Origin: Paludibacter sp.
GTDB taxonomy: Bacteria > Bacteroidota > Bacteroidia > Bacteroidales > Paludibacteraceae
DNA length: 64,000 nucleotides
Assembly (NCBI GenBank): GCA_028690665.1
Contig: JAQVAV010000016.1
Span: 1 to 64,000 of the forward strand
Direction of reading: 5' to 3'
How positions within the stretch are numbered: the first letter of the stretch is position 1; every line of letters begins with the position of its first letter. Below the pieces are notes generated by a model. It did not search any database and was not told where the DNA came from. It saw only the letters and a list, made by a program, of their open reading frames with translations. Shown here piece after piece: positions 39,301 through 48,996 of the stretch. The position numbers were made by a program, and so were the translations under genes.

Positions 39301-40512
39301 ATGAAATTTAAATTCTTATTCGTTATACTATTCATAACATTATTATCTGTAGAACTAAAATCACAGGACAAACGCTCTCAGATTCCTACAGGATTACAAA
39401 AAGGGTATTTTGAGGTTAATATTGGTTCGATCAATTATCCGTTCGGGCAGGCATCCCTTGCCGATGGATACACATTGGTTGATGCTATTGTTGTTCCTCA
39501 TACCGCAGTTCGTCTGGTACTTGCAGGGTATGATTTCAATAAATATCTTTCCGGACAGATTATATACATACGTCCGGTATTGTGGGTAAAATACAAAGGA
39601 GTTCAAACGCCCGAAAATAACACTATAAGCCATGCTGTAAGAATGAATATCGGGGGACTGACATTAAAAGGGAAACTTCCTTTGAGTTCGAGGTTCAGCT
39701 TGTTTGGGGAAGCTGGTCTGGGAGTTATAACCAGAAAAGGATTTTCGGATGAATATACACAGCAATCTGTAGTAACCAATGCCGGCTATGCCACTGTTAT
39801 GATGGGAGGCGGTGTAAAATATCACATCAATGATGGCTGGGCTTTGCAACTCGTAGGAGATTATGTTCCCGGGAAATCAAATATAGGTCAGCCACATACA
39901 AGTTTTTTGGGAGCCGGATTTTCGTATAATCTCCGGCCGCTATCTGAGGAAAAATTACAGAAGGGAAAAGAGTCCGGCTATATTCACCCGAAACAATGGA
40001 TACAAATCGGATACTCAACCAACGTGTTCGGTTATGGAATAAATAAATTAGTATCGGGCAATGTATTACCTATTTTCTGGGGAGGCGATGCTCAGGTGAA
40101 ACAAGGATTGACATTTAATTACCAAAGAAACATATTTCATAATCCAAAAGTATTTGCCCTGGATTGGGGTGTAGAAGCGGGATTCTGGCAATCTAACCTG
40201 AAAAAAGATGAATTTTTTACGCTGTCATTATATCCTGTTTTCAGACTGAACTTCCTGCATACCAAACCTTTCGACGCATATTTCTATTATTCTGTTGCAT
40301 CGCCTACATTCATCTCAAAAATTATAATTGACGATATTAATACCGGGGAACATTTCACTTTCCAGGACAATATGGGAGTAGGATTTTTCTTTGGAAAAGA
40401 ACGAAATATGAATGCTGAAATTAAAATCGGACATTATTCAAACGGAAATTTGTTTCCTTACAACGATGCAGTAATGATTCCGTTATCCTTTAATGTAGGA
40501 TACTGTTTTTAA
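39301..40512 (+). CDS. outer-membrane protein with N-terminal beta-barrel and C-terminal PagL/acyloxyacyl-hydrolase-like region
   Basis: signal peptide; FGEAGLGVITR...GGGVKYHINDGWALQLVGDYVPG barrel half; C-term EIKIGHYSNGNLFPYNDAV resembles the PagL His/Ser motif; terminal aromatic F. Confidence 0.75.
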   Translation: MKFKFLFVILFITLLSVELKSQDKRSQIPTGLQKGYFEVNIGSINYPFGQASLADGYTLVDAIVVPHTAVRLVLAGYDFNKYLSGQIIYIRPVLWVKYKGVQTPENNTISHAVRMNIGGLTLKGKLPLSSRFSLFGEAGLGVITRKGFSDEYTQQSVVTNAGYATVMMGGGVKYHINDGWALQLVGDYVPGKSNIGQPHTSFLGAGFSYNLRPLSEEKLQKGKESGYIHPKQWIQIGYSTNVFGYGINKLVSGNVLPIFWGGDAQVKQGLTFNYQRNIFHNPKVFALDWGVEAGFWQSNLKKDEFFTLSLYPVFRLNFLHTKPFDAYFYYSVASPTFISKIIIDDINTGEHFTFQDNMGVGFFFGKERNMNAEIKIGHYSNGNLFPYNDAVMIPLSFNVGYCF

Positions 40513-40550
40513 AAAACGATTTTTCAATAATAACCCAATATCTTAAAACT

Positions 40551-42089
40551 ATGTTAGTAAAAACCTTTGGCTCTGCTGTGCAGGGCATCAATGCCACGAT
40601 TGTAACCATAGAAGTTAATGTAAGCAGAGGCATCAAATTTTTTCTGGTCGGATTACCGGATAATGCTGTAAAAGAAAGCCATGAACGCATAAACTCGGCA
40701 CTCGAAGTCAATGGTTACCACCTTCCCAAAAAGCAAATCATCGTCAATATGGCTCCGGCTGACATCCGGAAAGAGGGTTCTGCGTATGATCTGGCATTGG
40801 CCATAGGGATGCTGGCTGCCGACGAAAAAATAGATAGTACCGATCTGGAAAAATACGTCATTATGGGAGAACTTTCATTAGATGGCAGTTTACAACCCAT
40901 AAAAGGCGTGTTACCCATTGCCATAAAAGCGCGAGAAGAAGGTTTTAAAGGGTTTATTCTACCCGGACAGAATGCACGCGAGGCCGCTGTTGTCAATAAT
41001 CTTGAAGTGTATGGAGTCGAAAAAATTACGGAAGTGATCGATTTCTTCAACGGGAAAAACAATCTTGAACCAACAGTCGTTAATACACGCGAAGAATTTT
41101 TCCAAAACATCTGTTTTTCCGAAATTGACTTCAGCGATGTAAAAGGACAGGAAAACGTAAAACGGGCATTGGAAGTTGCCGCTGCCGGAGGTCACAACAT
41201 CATTATGGTAGGCCCTCCGGGTGCAGGAAAATCAATGCTGGCAAAAAGAATTCCAACAATTCTGCCTCCGCTCACTTTACATGAAGCGTTGGAAACTACA
41301 AAAATCCATTCTGTAGCCGGAAATATCGACAGCAATACTTCACTGATTGCACATCGTCCCTTCAGAAGTCCTCACCATACAATTTCGGATGTAGCTTTAG
41401 TTGGTGGAGGAACTTTTCCGCAACCAGGAGAAATTTCATTAGCCCACAACGGAGTACTGTTTTTGGATGAACTTCCTGAATTTAAACGAACCGTATTAGA
41501 GGTTATGCGTCAGCCTCTTGAAGACAGAAAAATATGTATCTCACGGGCAAAATTCACCATTGAATATCCGGCCAGTTTCATGCTCGTAGCTTCCATGAAT
41601 CCGTGTCCATGCGGATATTATAATCATCCCACCAGAGAATGTGTATGCGCTCCGGGCGTCGTTCAAAAGTACCTGAGCCGGATTTCCGGTCCTTTGCTCG
41701 ACCGCATAGATATTCACATCGAGATTGTCCCTGTCCCTTTCGAAAAGCTTTCGGAGATGAAAGAAGCCGAAAGTAGCGAAAAAGTACGCGAACGCGTTAT
41801 CAAAGCCCGGCAAATTCAGGAACAACGCTTCAAAGATGAAGATGGGGTTTACTGCAATGCACAAATGTCGTCCAAACAAATGCGAACTTATGCTCAGATA
41901 GACAAAGCCGGTTCAGAACTACTGAAAAATGCTATGCTAAAGCTGAATCTGTCAGCCCGGGCATACGACAGAATTATCAAAGTTGCGCGCACTATAGCCG
42001 ATTTAGAGGACTCGGAGAACGTTTTATCCAATCATATTGCCGAAGCAATTAACTACCGTAATCTCGACCGGGAAGGCTGGGCCGGATAA
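40551..42089 (+). CDS. YifB/ComM-family Mg-chelatase-like AAA+ ATPase
   Basis: VEVNVSRGIKFFLVGLPDNAVKESHERI; GGHNIIMVGPPGAGKSMLAKRIPTILPPL; HRPFRSPHHTISDVALVGGG. Confidence 0.95.
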   Translation: MLVKTFGSAVQGINATIVTIEVNVSRGIKFFLVGLPDNAVKESHERINSALEVNGYHLPKKQIIVNMAPADIRKEGSAYDLALAIGMLAADEKIDSTDLEKYVIMGELSLDGSLQPIKGVLPIAIKAREEGFKGFILPGQNAREAAVVNNLEVYGVEKITEVIDFFNGKNNLEPTVVNTREEFFQNICFSEIDFSDVKGQENVKRALEVAAAGGHNIIMVGPPGAGKSMLAKRIPTILPPLTLHEALETTKIHSVAGNIDSNTSLIAHRPFRSPHHTISDVALVGGGTFPQPGEISLAHNGVLFLDELPEFKRTVLEVMRQPLEDRKICISRAKFTIEYPASFMLVASMNPCPCGYYNHPTRECVCAPGVVQKYLSRISGPLLDRIDIHIEIVPVPFEKLSEMKEAESSEKVRERVIKARQIQEQRFKDEDGVYCNAQMSSKQMRTYAQIDKAGSELLKNAMLKLNLSARAYDRIIKVARTIADLEDSENVLSNHIAEAINYRNLDREGWAG

Positions 42090-42496
42090 GTTATTATATG
42101 AAAACAAACTCATTTTAAACTCAGATCTCGTCTTGAGTTTTGAATCAGATAGAATTAAAAATATCATATTTCTTTTTTCTGGGAAAAGAGCCTCCTCATA
42201 AAGCCTGGATCACAAAAATTTCTTAAGGAATGAAATCTATTGATTCTCCAATCATTAATTTTTAATAAAATTTACATCCCCAACGATTTAATAATTTAAA
42301 CTACAACATACTTAAATACAATAGTTTATATGATAATATTGGCCTATAAATTAGTTTTTAACGAGAATATATTCATAAAAATAAGAAAAGAACAAAAAAA
42401 TTAAACCTAAAAAAATATTGAATTATTTTTTCAGGTTTAATTAAAAACAGAATTTAAAGAATTTTCAATCGAAATAATCAACAATTCGATTTAGAA

Positions 42497-44155
42497 TTAA
42501 TTTACCTTTATAAATTTATTGATAGATAACAATTGAGATCCTTGATCTCCTTTCACAATTAAGTAGTACAAACCATTGTCCATATTTAGAGAGAATGGTA
42601 TATGTCCAACATTATTTGTACTGAAACTCTTTATTTCCTGCCCAAGCATATTCGCAATTATCACACTCACAGACTTAACAGAAGAATCTACATCGATATA
42701 AATAACATCTCTTACCGGATTTGGATAAAATCTGACAACTTCATCAACTTTTTCTTGTTGTATTGATGTTGCCTCTGTTTTTTCAAAAGAATATCTGGAA
42801 ACGGCACTATTAAACAATACCTGGAGACCTGCTTCAGAGACAATGTTATATGTTCTTACTGTTATTGTATCATACGGAACAGATGTCGTTGTTGTCAGTA
42901 TCACTTTATTATGATTCGACGGATCTAATGCAGCCTCTGAAAGTTCAATTGTATCTAACACATTAGCTCCCAAATCATCAGGTTGTCTGTAAGTTACTAA
43001 ATAATTTGCAGTACTACCAACACTATTTTCATCAACAGCATCACTAAAATAAATATTAATTTTATTATCATCCTGTGATTCTGCCATTGTTACTGTTGGA
43101 TTTACCCCCGTATAATTATCGGAAATAAAGGCATATCCCCAACCTCCTATAAAAATCTTATGATCAGGAAGTACATTTACCGAACCTACTGCAAGGTTTA
43201 TAAAAGATGGATGTCTTGTCCATGTTTTCCCGTTATCAGCAGAATATGCAAGGCCATAAAGTGAACTAGTTGAGAAATAAACCTCATGAACCGGATCATA
43301 TTTAATTCTTTTCAAAAACCAATAGTCTCCATCCTGTTGATCCCAAGTAGTACCTCCATTATCTGTGGTATAAACACGGTAATCATTGTTTGTTGCATCT
43401 GAAATCACAACCATTCCCTGATTATCATTTTTAAAATCAGCGCTCAAATACGAATTGCTTGTTGCCGGAGTATTAATTACAGTCCAATTATGTCCTTTGT
43501 CATTTGATTTAAACAAACGTCCACCGCTGGTCGTAAAATAAATTGTCTCATTCCTTACCACAACATGGCTGCTTGAGTTTAGTCCCCATTCAGAATTACC
43601 ACTAGGCATTTGACCAGATGGCACGGGTTCCCATGTCTGCCCAGCATCTGACGTTGTATATAATTCAAAATTTTCGTTGGGATAAGCATCTCCCATGGTT
43701 AATCCTTCATTTTCATTCCAGAAATATACAAAATTAGGAAACGATGAACTTGAAAACACATTGGAAACTTTCGTCCAAGAGATTCCCCCATCTGTAGTTT
43801 TATACAATCCTGTTTTCGACACAGTTTCGGCATATGCTCCAGCAGCAACAATATAAGCAGTAGTCTCACTTACTGCAGAAAAAGAACCTAGGGTACAACC
43901 ATCAAACAACTCAGTATAAGGACGGTTAACCCAGGTCTGGCCATCATCTGTCGAAATTGAAACTGAAAGATTCGTTTGATCCGTTAACCAAATAACATTC
44001 TGGTTTACTACGGAAACATTATCAATATAAGAAGTTTGTAAAGCATTACGCTGAACCCATTGGGCATCTACAAAAACAGCTACACTAAAAAAAATCAAAA
44101 TAAGATACAGATTCTTCATACACATATTTTTTAAATTAAACATAAAAAAAGACAC
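42497..44155 (-). CDS. T9SS cargo with YCF48/BNR-like beta-propeller
   Basis: repeated STDDGQTWVN, TTDGGISWTK, TSDAGQTWEP, SNDKGHNWTV, TTDNGGTTWDQ, SADNGKTWTR blades; C-term T9SS domain. Confidence 0.88.
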   Translation of the reverse strand: MSFFMFNLKNMCMKNLYLILIFFSVAVFVDAQWVQRNALQTSYIDNVSVVNQNVIWLTDQTNLSVSISTDDGQTWVNRPYTELFDGCTLGSFSAVSETTAYIVAAGAYAETVSKTGLYKTTDGGISWTKVSNVFSSSSFPNFVYFWNENEGLTMGDAYPNENFELYTTSDAGQTWEPVPSGQMPSGNSEWGLNSSSHVVVRNETIYFTTSGGRLFKSNDKGHNWTVINTPATSNSYLSADFKNDNQGMVVISDATNNDYRVYTTDNGGTTWDQQDGDYWFLKRIKYDPVHEVYFSTSSLYGLAYSADNGKTWTRHPSFINLAVGSVNVLPDHKIFIGGWGYAFISDNYTGVNPTVTMAESQDDNKINIYFSDAVDENSVGSTANYLVTYRQPDDLGANVLDTIELSEAALDPSNHNKVILTTTTSVPYDTITVRTYNIVSEAGLQVLFNSAVSRYSFEKTEATSIQQEKVDEVVRFYPNPVRDVIYIDVDSSVKSVSVIIANMLGQEIKSFSTNNVGHIPFSLNMDNGLYYLIVKGDQGSQLLSINKFIKVN

Positions 44156-44289
44156 ATTTATAATAGATATTGAACAATATTTGTTCTAAGTAACATAAAG
44201 ATTCACAAAAATAAAACATTTTGTATAATAATTATATTTAATCGATTTAATAATTAAAAAAATAAACCTGCATGCTATTGAAAATTTCT

Positions 44290-45066
44290 CTATTTTATTT
44301 CAAACATGTCTGCATCTCTCCAGAAAGCCGATTTTACTCTGAATTTTTGTAATTTCTCCAGTTCCAACTCATAAGTTTGCACCGAAGTTTCACTCTCAGG
44401 GAAAGAAATCAGGGGATTCCCTTTAAAATCGAGCAGAGCAGAATGTCCATTATATTTTATTCCGAGTCCATCCGTTCCAATGCAGTTTACTCCACACACA
44501 TAAGATAAATTCTCGATGGCACGAGCCTGGAGCAATACATTCCAGCTACGGATGCGGTTTTGAGGAAAATTAGCAACATAAATAAGCAAATCGTATTCAT
44601 TGTCAACATTTCGGGCCCAAACCGGAAAACGGATATCGTAACAAATCAGCAACCGGATATTAAACCCACAATAATTAACGATCAATTTTTCTGTTCCCGG
44701 ACTGAAATGGTTGTGTTCGCCTCCGATAGAAAACAGATGCCTCTTATCCGCTGTTTTTATCACTCCGTTGGGAAAAACAAAAAAACCCCGATTGTAATTT
44801 TGTCCATTTTCCCTGGCTATAAAACTACCGGCAATCGCTAATTGAGAATTAACCGCTAATTGTTTCAGGGCATGCACTGTCTCCCCACTCATTTCTTCAG
44901 CTAACCCGGGTTGGTCAGTACAAAACCCGGTAGAAAACATTTCAGGAAGTACCACTAAATCGGTACCGACAAGACTTTTAATATGGGTTTCAACTTTTTC
45001 AAGATTGGCTTTAATGTCTGCCCATATTATATTGTCCTGAATAATAGAAATTTTTAATGTATCCAT
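44290..45066 (-). CDS. nitrilase-family amidohydrolase (omega-amidase-like)
   Basis: LVVLPEMFSTGFC (Glu), KRHLF (Lys), RLLICYDIRFPVWARN (Cys). Confidence 0.92.
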   Translation of the reverse strand: MDTLKISIIQDNIIWADIKANLEKVETHIKSLVGTDLVVLPEMFSTGFCTDQPGLAEEMSGETVHALKQLAVNSQLAIAGSFIARENGQNYNRGFFVFPNGVIKTADKRHLFSIGGEHNHFSPGTEKLIVNYCGFNIRLLICYDIRFPVWARNVDNEYDLLIYVANFPQNRIRSWNVLLQARAIENLSYVCGVNCIGTDGLGIKYNGHSALLDFKGNPLISFPESETSVQTYELELEKLQKFRVKSAFWRDADMFEIK

Positions 45067-45118
45067 TTAATTATATTGATTATATCTCACATATATTTCT
45101 TAAAATAAAATTATGTTA

Positions 45119-45143
45119 CATCTGTCTCATGTTGTGACAGATG
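45119..45143. promoter_or_regulatory. candidate operator/hairpin in divergent intergenic region
   Basis: CATCTGTC-TCATGTTGT-GACAGATG inverted repeat between divergent genes. Confidence 0.35.
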
Positions 45144-45345
45144 AATATCTTGTTAATAAATATTTATGCCAAGATATTTAAATAAATCTCCCGATATAAT
45201 TTTATTCGCTATTTTTTAATTATTTTATCAAAGCCAGAGCACACATCAAACAATTAACACAAAGTTAATATATTTTATATTGAATATAATGTGTAATTTT
45301 GAGAAATTTTGGGGTAAAACGACATCTTAAACAACGAGCTAATCC

Positions 45346-46104
45346 GTGATTATTTTCAGGTACGATAAAACATTTGAGGGATTACTAACAGCTGTATTTG
45401 ATGCTTTCAACCGAAGAACTTTTCCAGACAAGTTACTTGGAACAGACGATATAGAACCTCTGTTTGTAACCGAAACAGTAGAAATCATTTCTGACGAAGA
45501 AAAATCAAAGCGAGTTTGGAAAGGATTGGAAAAAAAACTCATGCCTGTTACATTGAACATGATAAGTTATGCATGGTTATCGGAACTGCCCGAAAGCGAT
45601 GAATTAATATTCAGATACATTCGAAAAGTCTTTAATAGTAAGCAATCCATAGAATTAAACTTTGCCGACGATGATGTGCTTGCATTACGCAACCTCGCTA
45701 AGAAGGTAAATACTGAGAAAACAAGAATGATTGAGTTTGTACGTTTTCAGAAAACGTCAGACGATATATTTTTTGCTCCGATATCTCCGGATCATAATTG
45801 TTTACCACTCATTATTTCGCACTTTAAAGATCGATTTTCCGATCAAACATGGATTATTTTTGACACAAAACGCAGTTATGGCTATTACTACGATCAGAAA
45901 ACTGTAAACGAAATAACTTTTGATTCAACAGACCTATTCAAAGATGGCAAAATGAACGAAAATTTAATGGCCAAAGATGAAAAATTGTTTCAAAAAATGT
46001 GGAAAGCATACTATAAATCGTTGACAATAAAAGAACGCATAAATCCAAAACTTCACAAGCAACTATTGCCTCGAAGATATTGGAAGTATCTGACAGAAAA
46101 ATAA
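45346..46104 (+). CDS. TIGR03915/DUF4130-family putative DNA metabolism protein
   Basis: FRYDKTFEGLLTAVFDAF...FVRFQKTSDDIFFAPISPDHNCLPLIISHFKDRFSDQTWIIFDTKRSYGYYYD; GTG start. Confidence 0.85.
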   Translation: MIIFRYDKTFEGLLTAVFDAFNRRTFPDKLLGTDDIEPLFVTETVEIISDEEKSKRVWKGLEKKLMPVTLNMISYAWLSELPESDELIFRYIRKVFNSKQSIELNFADDDVLALRNLAKKVNTEKTRMIEFVRFQKTSDDIFFAPISPDHNCLPLIISHFKDRFSDQTWIIFDTKRSYGYYYDQKTVNEITFDSTDLFKDGKMNENLMAKDEKLFQKMWKAYYKSLTIKERINPKLHKQLLPRRYWKYLTEK

Positions 46105-46200
46105 AAAATCATCGTTAGTCATTTGAATAATAGGGTAAGTAATAGAAACTCAATAATGTCATATAAAGTTTAGGTAAAAAATAATAATACGCTTAGTAAT

Positions 46201-46921
46201 TAGTCGAGTCTTAAAAAGGAGATAAACAAAAGAATATCAATAAAATAGAATGTAATCAAGGTATCGGTCTGATATTGATTTGTTGAAGCGTATTTTAAGT
46301 CAGCAGAAGAACGATAAAAATAAAATCTATTCAGTACATGAGCCTGATGTTCAATGCATATCCAAAGGCAAAGAGCACAAAAAGCATGAGTTTGGTAATA
46401 AAGTTTCGATTATCTATACCCAAACAACGGGAGTGATTATCAGGGCTATGGGATTTAGAAATCCTTATGATGGACATACCATAGAGCCGGCACTGGAACA
46501 AGCGGAAAGACTATTGGGCAAAAGAACAATAAAAACGTTGATTGGAGATAGGGGCTACAAAGGTAAAAGACAGGTTAAGAAAACGACAATCGAAGTTCCA
46601 AAACCTTTTAGCAACAAAAAACAAACTCAATATCAACAAAATAAGCTGAAAAAACAATTTAAAAGAAAGGCAGCCATAGAACCCATAAACGGTCATTAAA
46701 AAAACAGACCATCGCTTAAATCGTAATTTCTACAAAGGAATTACAGGCGATAATATTAATGTGATGCTTGCTGCAGCTGCATTTAACTTCAAAAAGATGA
46801 TGAACAAATGGAAATCATCTTTTTGGCTCGTATTTAAAACACAAATTGTTGACTTGATAATCTATGTTTTAGCAAATCAACAATCAATTATCAATAAAAT
46901 GGCCTTTTTAAGGCTCGACTA
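46201..46921 (+). mobile_element. internally deleted IS5-family insertion sequence remnant
   Basis: terminal inverted repeats TAGTCGAGTCTTAAAAAGG (left) and CCTTTTTAAGGCTCGACTA (right) flanking a truncated, frameshifted transposase. Confidence 0.8.
46280..46855 (+). pseudogene. IS5-family transposase, N-terminally truncated and frameshifted
   Basis: ...KTLIGDRGYKGKRQVKKTT...AAIEPINGH in one frame, then KTDHRLNRNFYKGITGDNINVMLAAAAFNFKKMMNKWK in the next frame after CATTAAAAAAACAGAC. Confidence 0.85.
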
Positions 46922-46954
46922 TATATACTTTTTTGAGAAAAATCAAAAACACTA

Positions 46955-46989
46955 AAAAGGCGAACATGCAATTGCAATGTCCGCCTTTT
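46955..46989. terminator. bidirectional-looking terminator
   Basis: AAAAGGCGAACAT...ATGTCCGCCTTTT (one mismatch) downstream of the EF-hand gene on the minus strand. Confidence 0.7.
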
Positions 46990-47014
46990 GGAAATTTGTA
47001 GCTTGGTGATATTT

Positions 47015-47416
47015 TTATTTCTTTTCTTTATTATCGCAAACACCGTTTTTATTAGCATCTACATAATTTTTTCCGTGAACTTTAGTTGAATCGCTGCAAC
47101 ATGTAGCTTTTTTCTGTCCGCAATTGCCTTTGCCCTGCCCTTTGCCAAAGCACTTTCCATTAGTGTTTGCATTTGACTTTCCGCAACAATTACCCTGTCC
47201 GTTACCTTTACCTTTCATTTCTCCCGAACCATTTCCTTTTGTGCAGGTTTTGTTCTCATAATTGTCGCAGACGCCATTATTATTTTTGTCTACATAGCAC
47301 GATTTTTTAGCGGTTGTAGTCGTTTCCGCTTTTTTTTCAGTAGTTGTTGTTTGTGCAGATACTACAGCAAAAGATGCCAATACGGTTACCAGGAGGATAA
47401 AAAATTTTGTTTTCAT
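47015..47416 (-). CDS. secreted Gly/Lys/Cys-rich protein with two EF-hand-like loops
   Basis: signal peptide ...VVSAQ; YVDKNNNGVCDNYE and YVDANKNGVCDNKE flank a GKGNGQGNCCGK low-complexity core. Confidence 0.75.
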   Translation of the reverse strand: MKTKFFILLVTVLASFAVVSAQTTTTEKKAETTTTAKKSCYVDKNNNGVCDNYENKTCTKGNGSGEMKGKGNGQGNCCGKSNANTNGKCFGKGQGKGNCGQKKATCCSDSTKVHGKNYVDANKNGVCDNKEKK

Positions 47417-47451
47417 AATGATTTGATTTTAATTGTTTTTATATTATTATT

Positions 47452-47979
47452 CTATTCATGATTATTCATACAATTATCACAGTTACGCCCTGTGTTTTCG
47501 TTATTGCGGCATCCCCGGTTAAGAAACAGCGGACTAAAAACCTCCTGCATTTGATTTACCTGTTCAGGCGTACATATTTTGAAGACTTTCAAATAAAAAC
47601 GATTCGTTTCTTTTTTCAGTTCTGCATGGCACCGTCCGGTTTCTTCCGATAGTTTATTCAACAATAAAGTATCCGGGGTATCTTTCTTCAACTCTGTAAA
47701 CATTTCGTTTTTGAGCGAATCAATAGTTCCGACTATCTGATTTGCCCGAGGTTGAAATTCATGCTTGGCTTGCCTGAATATTGCCATTTGCTCATGGTCA
47801 AAACCGATATTTTGCCTGAAATATTTTCCGTTCATCATATTACAACCATCTGCCTGTACTACGATTGTCTCCGGTTCCGCAGGCATTTGAGAATTATTGT
47901 AAAGGATAGTCCCGACTGTTGCAATATTCAGTACAACTAACAATACTATAATCCAAACCAAAATTTTATTTTTATTCAT
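47452..47979 (-). CDS. periplasmic heavy-metal-sensor/Spy-CpxP-like protein
   Basis: MNKNKILVWIIVLLVVLNIATVGTILYN anchor; GFDHEQMAIFRQAKHEFQPRANQI...CTPEQVNQMQEVFSPLF; start set to the internal M, overlapping the upstream gene. Confidence 0.78.
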   Translation of the reverse strand: MNKNKILVWIIVLLVVLNIATVGTILYNNSQMPAEPETIVVQADGCNMMNGKYFRQNIGFDHEQMAIFRQAKHEFQPRANQIVGTIDSLKNEMFTELKKDTPDTLLLNKLSEETGRCHAELKKETNRFYLKVFKICTPEQVNQMQEVFSPLFLNRGCRNNENTGRNCDNCMNNHE

Positions 47980-48256
47980 AAACTGCATCACTGTAAAAAT
48001 CAAGATTCTCAATCTTATTATCGTCAATTACAATACTGCTGTAAGCCGCTTCGTGAACATTAAATTTACCACCCAGTTTCACTCCGAGCATAAAAACAAT
48101 GGCAATACTTGCTGCTATAGCCAGCTTAGGCCACAAAACATAATGCTTGTGTTGTTGCTCTGTTGTTTCGGTGAGAATTTTTTTCTTCAATTCCGAATCC
48201 GGAACAATATTTTTTTCAGCATCAATCAACTTGTCAAGTAATTCCTGTGTTTTCAT
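47972..48256 (-). CDS. small single-TM protein, putative anti-sigma factor
   Basis: 94 aa, central TM (LAIAASIAIVFMLGVKLG), directly downstream of an ECF sigma gene. Confidence 0.6.
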   Translation of the reverse strand: MKTQELLDKLIDAEKNIVPDSELKKKILTETTEQQHKHYVLWPKLAIAASIAIVFMLGVKLGGKFNVHEAAYSSIVIDDNKIENLDFYSDAVYE

Positions 48257-48292
48257 AATTCAAATGCTTTATTTTATTAGACAACACTAATT

Positions 48293-48847
48293 TTATTTTC
48301 CTACTAAATGTTTCAGTTTTTTTTGAAGACTTTGCTTGGCCCGCTGCAACAACTGTTCGACAGCCCCCTCTGTTACCTGTAAAATCTCGGCAATCTGCTT
48401 TTGCGGCATATCTTCATATTTACTCAACACAAAGGCGGTCCTTTGCTTATCTGGTAAACTGTCAATGGCTTTTCTGATAATACGGGCATTTTCGTTTCCG
48501 ATTATTTCATCAGCGGGATTCAGATCCTCACTATATCTGTTTTCATGATGCAAAAGATTATCCGTGAAACCAATCAACAACCGGAACTTATTTCTGTTGA
48601 GATGATTCAAACTCACGTTTACTGTAATCCGGTATAACCATGTCGAAAACGAAGCGTCGCCTTTAAACCCTGCGAGCGATTGATATACTTTCACAAAAAC
48701 CTCCTGCACAATATCTTCCGCATCCTCCTTTACATGAACGAAACCAATGGCTGTAAGAAAAACAGCAGGCTGATATTTATCAATCAGCACCTCAAAATAT
48801 TGAGTTTTTCCGTTTAAAATATTTTCTATCAGTTCCGAATCCTGCAT
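48293..48847 (-). CDS. ECF-type RNA polymerase sigma-70 factor
   Basis: EDAEDIVQEVFVKVYQSLAGFKGDASFSTWLYRITVNVSLNHLNR; LPDKQRTAFVLSKYEDMPQKQIAEILQVTEGAVEQLLQRAKQSL. Confidence 0.95.
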   Translation of the reverse strand: MQDSELIENILNGKTQYFEVLIDKYQPAVFLTAIGFVHVKEDAEDIVQEVFVKVYQSLAGFKGDASFSTWLYRITVNVSLNHLNRNKFRLLIGFTDNLLHHENRYSEDLNPADEIIGNENARIIRKAIDSLPDKQRTAFVLSKYEDMPQKQIAEILQVTEGAVEQLLQRAKQSLQKKLKHLVGK

Positions 48848-48970
48848 TAGGCAATTTTACAGCTTTATGATTATAATAGACAAGCGTAATCTTTAATTCC
48901 TACTATCAATCTCAAAAATAATTATATTTTATTTATACAGGGAAAAACAAATTTCAAACAATAATGTTAT

Positions 48971-48988
48971 AATGAACGATCATTCATT
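48971..48988. promoter_or_regulatory. probable TetR operator
   Basis: AATGAACGATCATTCATT palindrome just upstream of the tetR-type gene. Confidence 0.65.
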
Positions 48989-48996
48989 ATAATGAT

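Noticed and set aside
40715-41110. 131-aa minus-strand ORF
   Set aside because: Antisense to the comM-like gene.
46761-46955. 64-aa ORF as an independent gene
   Set aside because: It is the frameshifted C-terminal tail of the IS5 transposase plus the inverted-repeat end.
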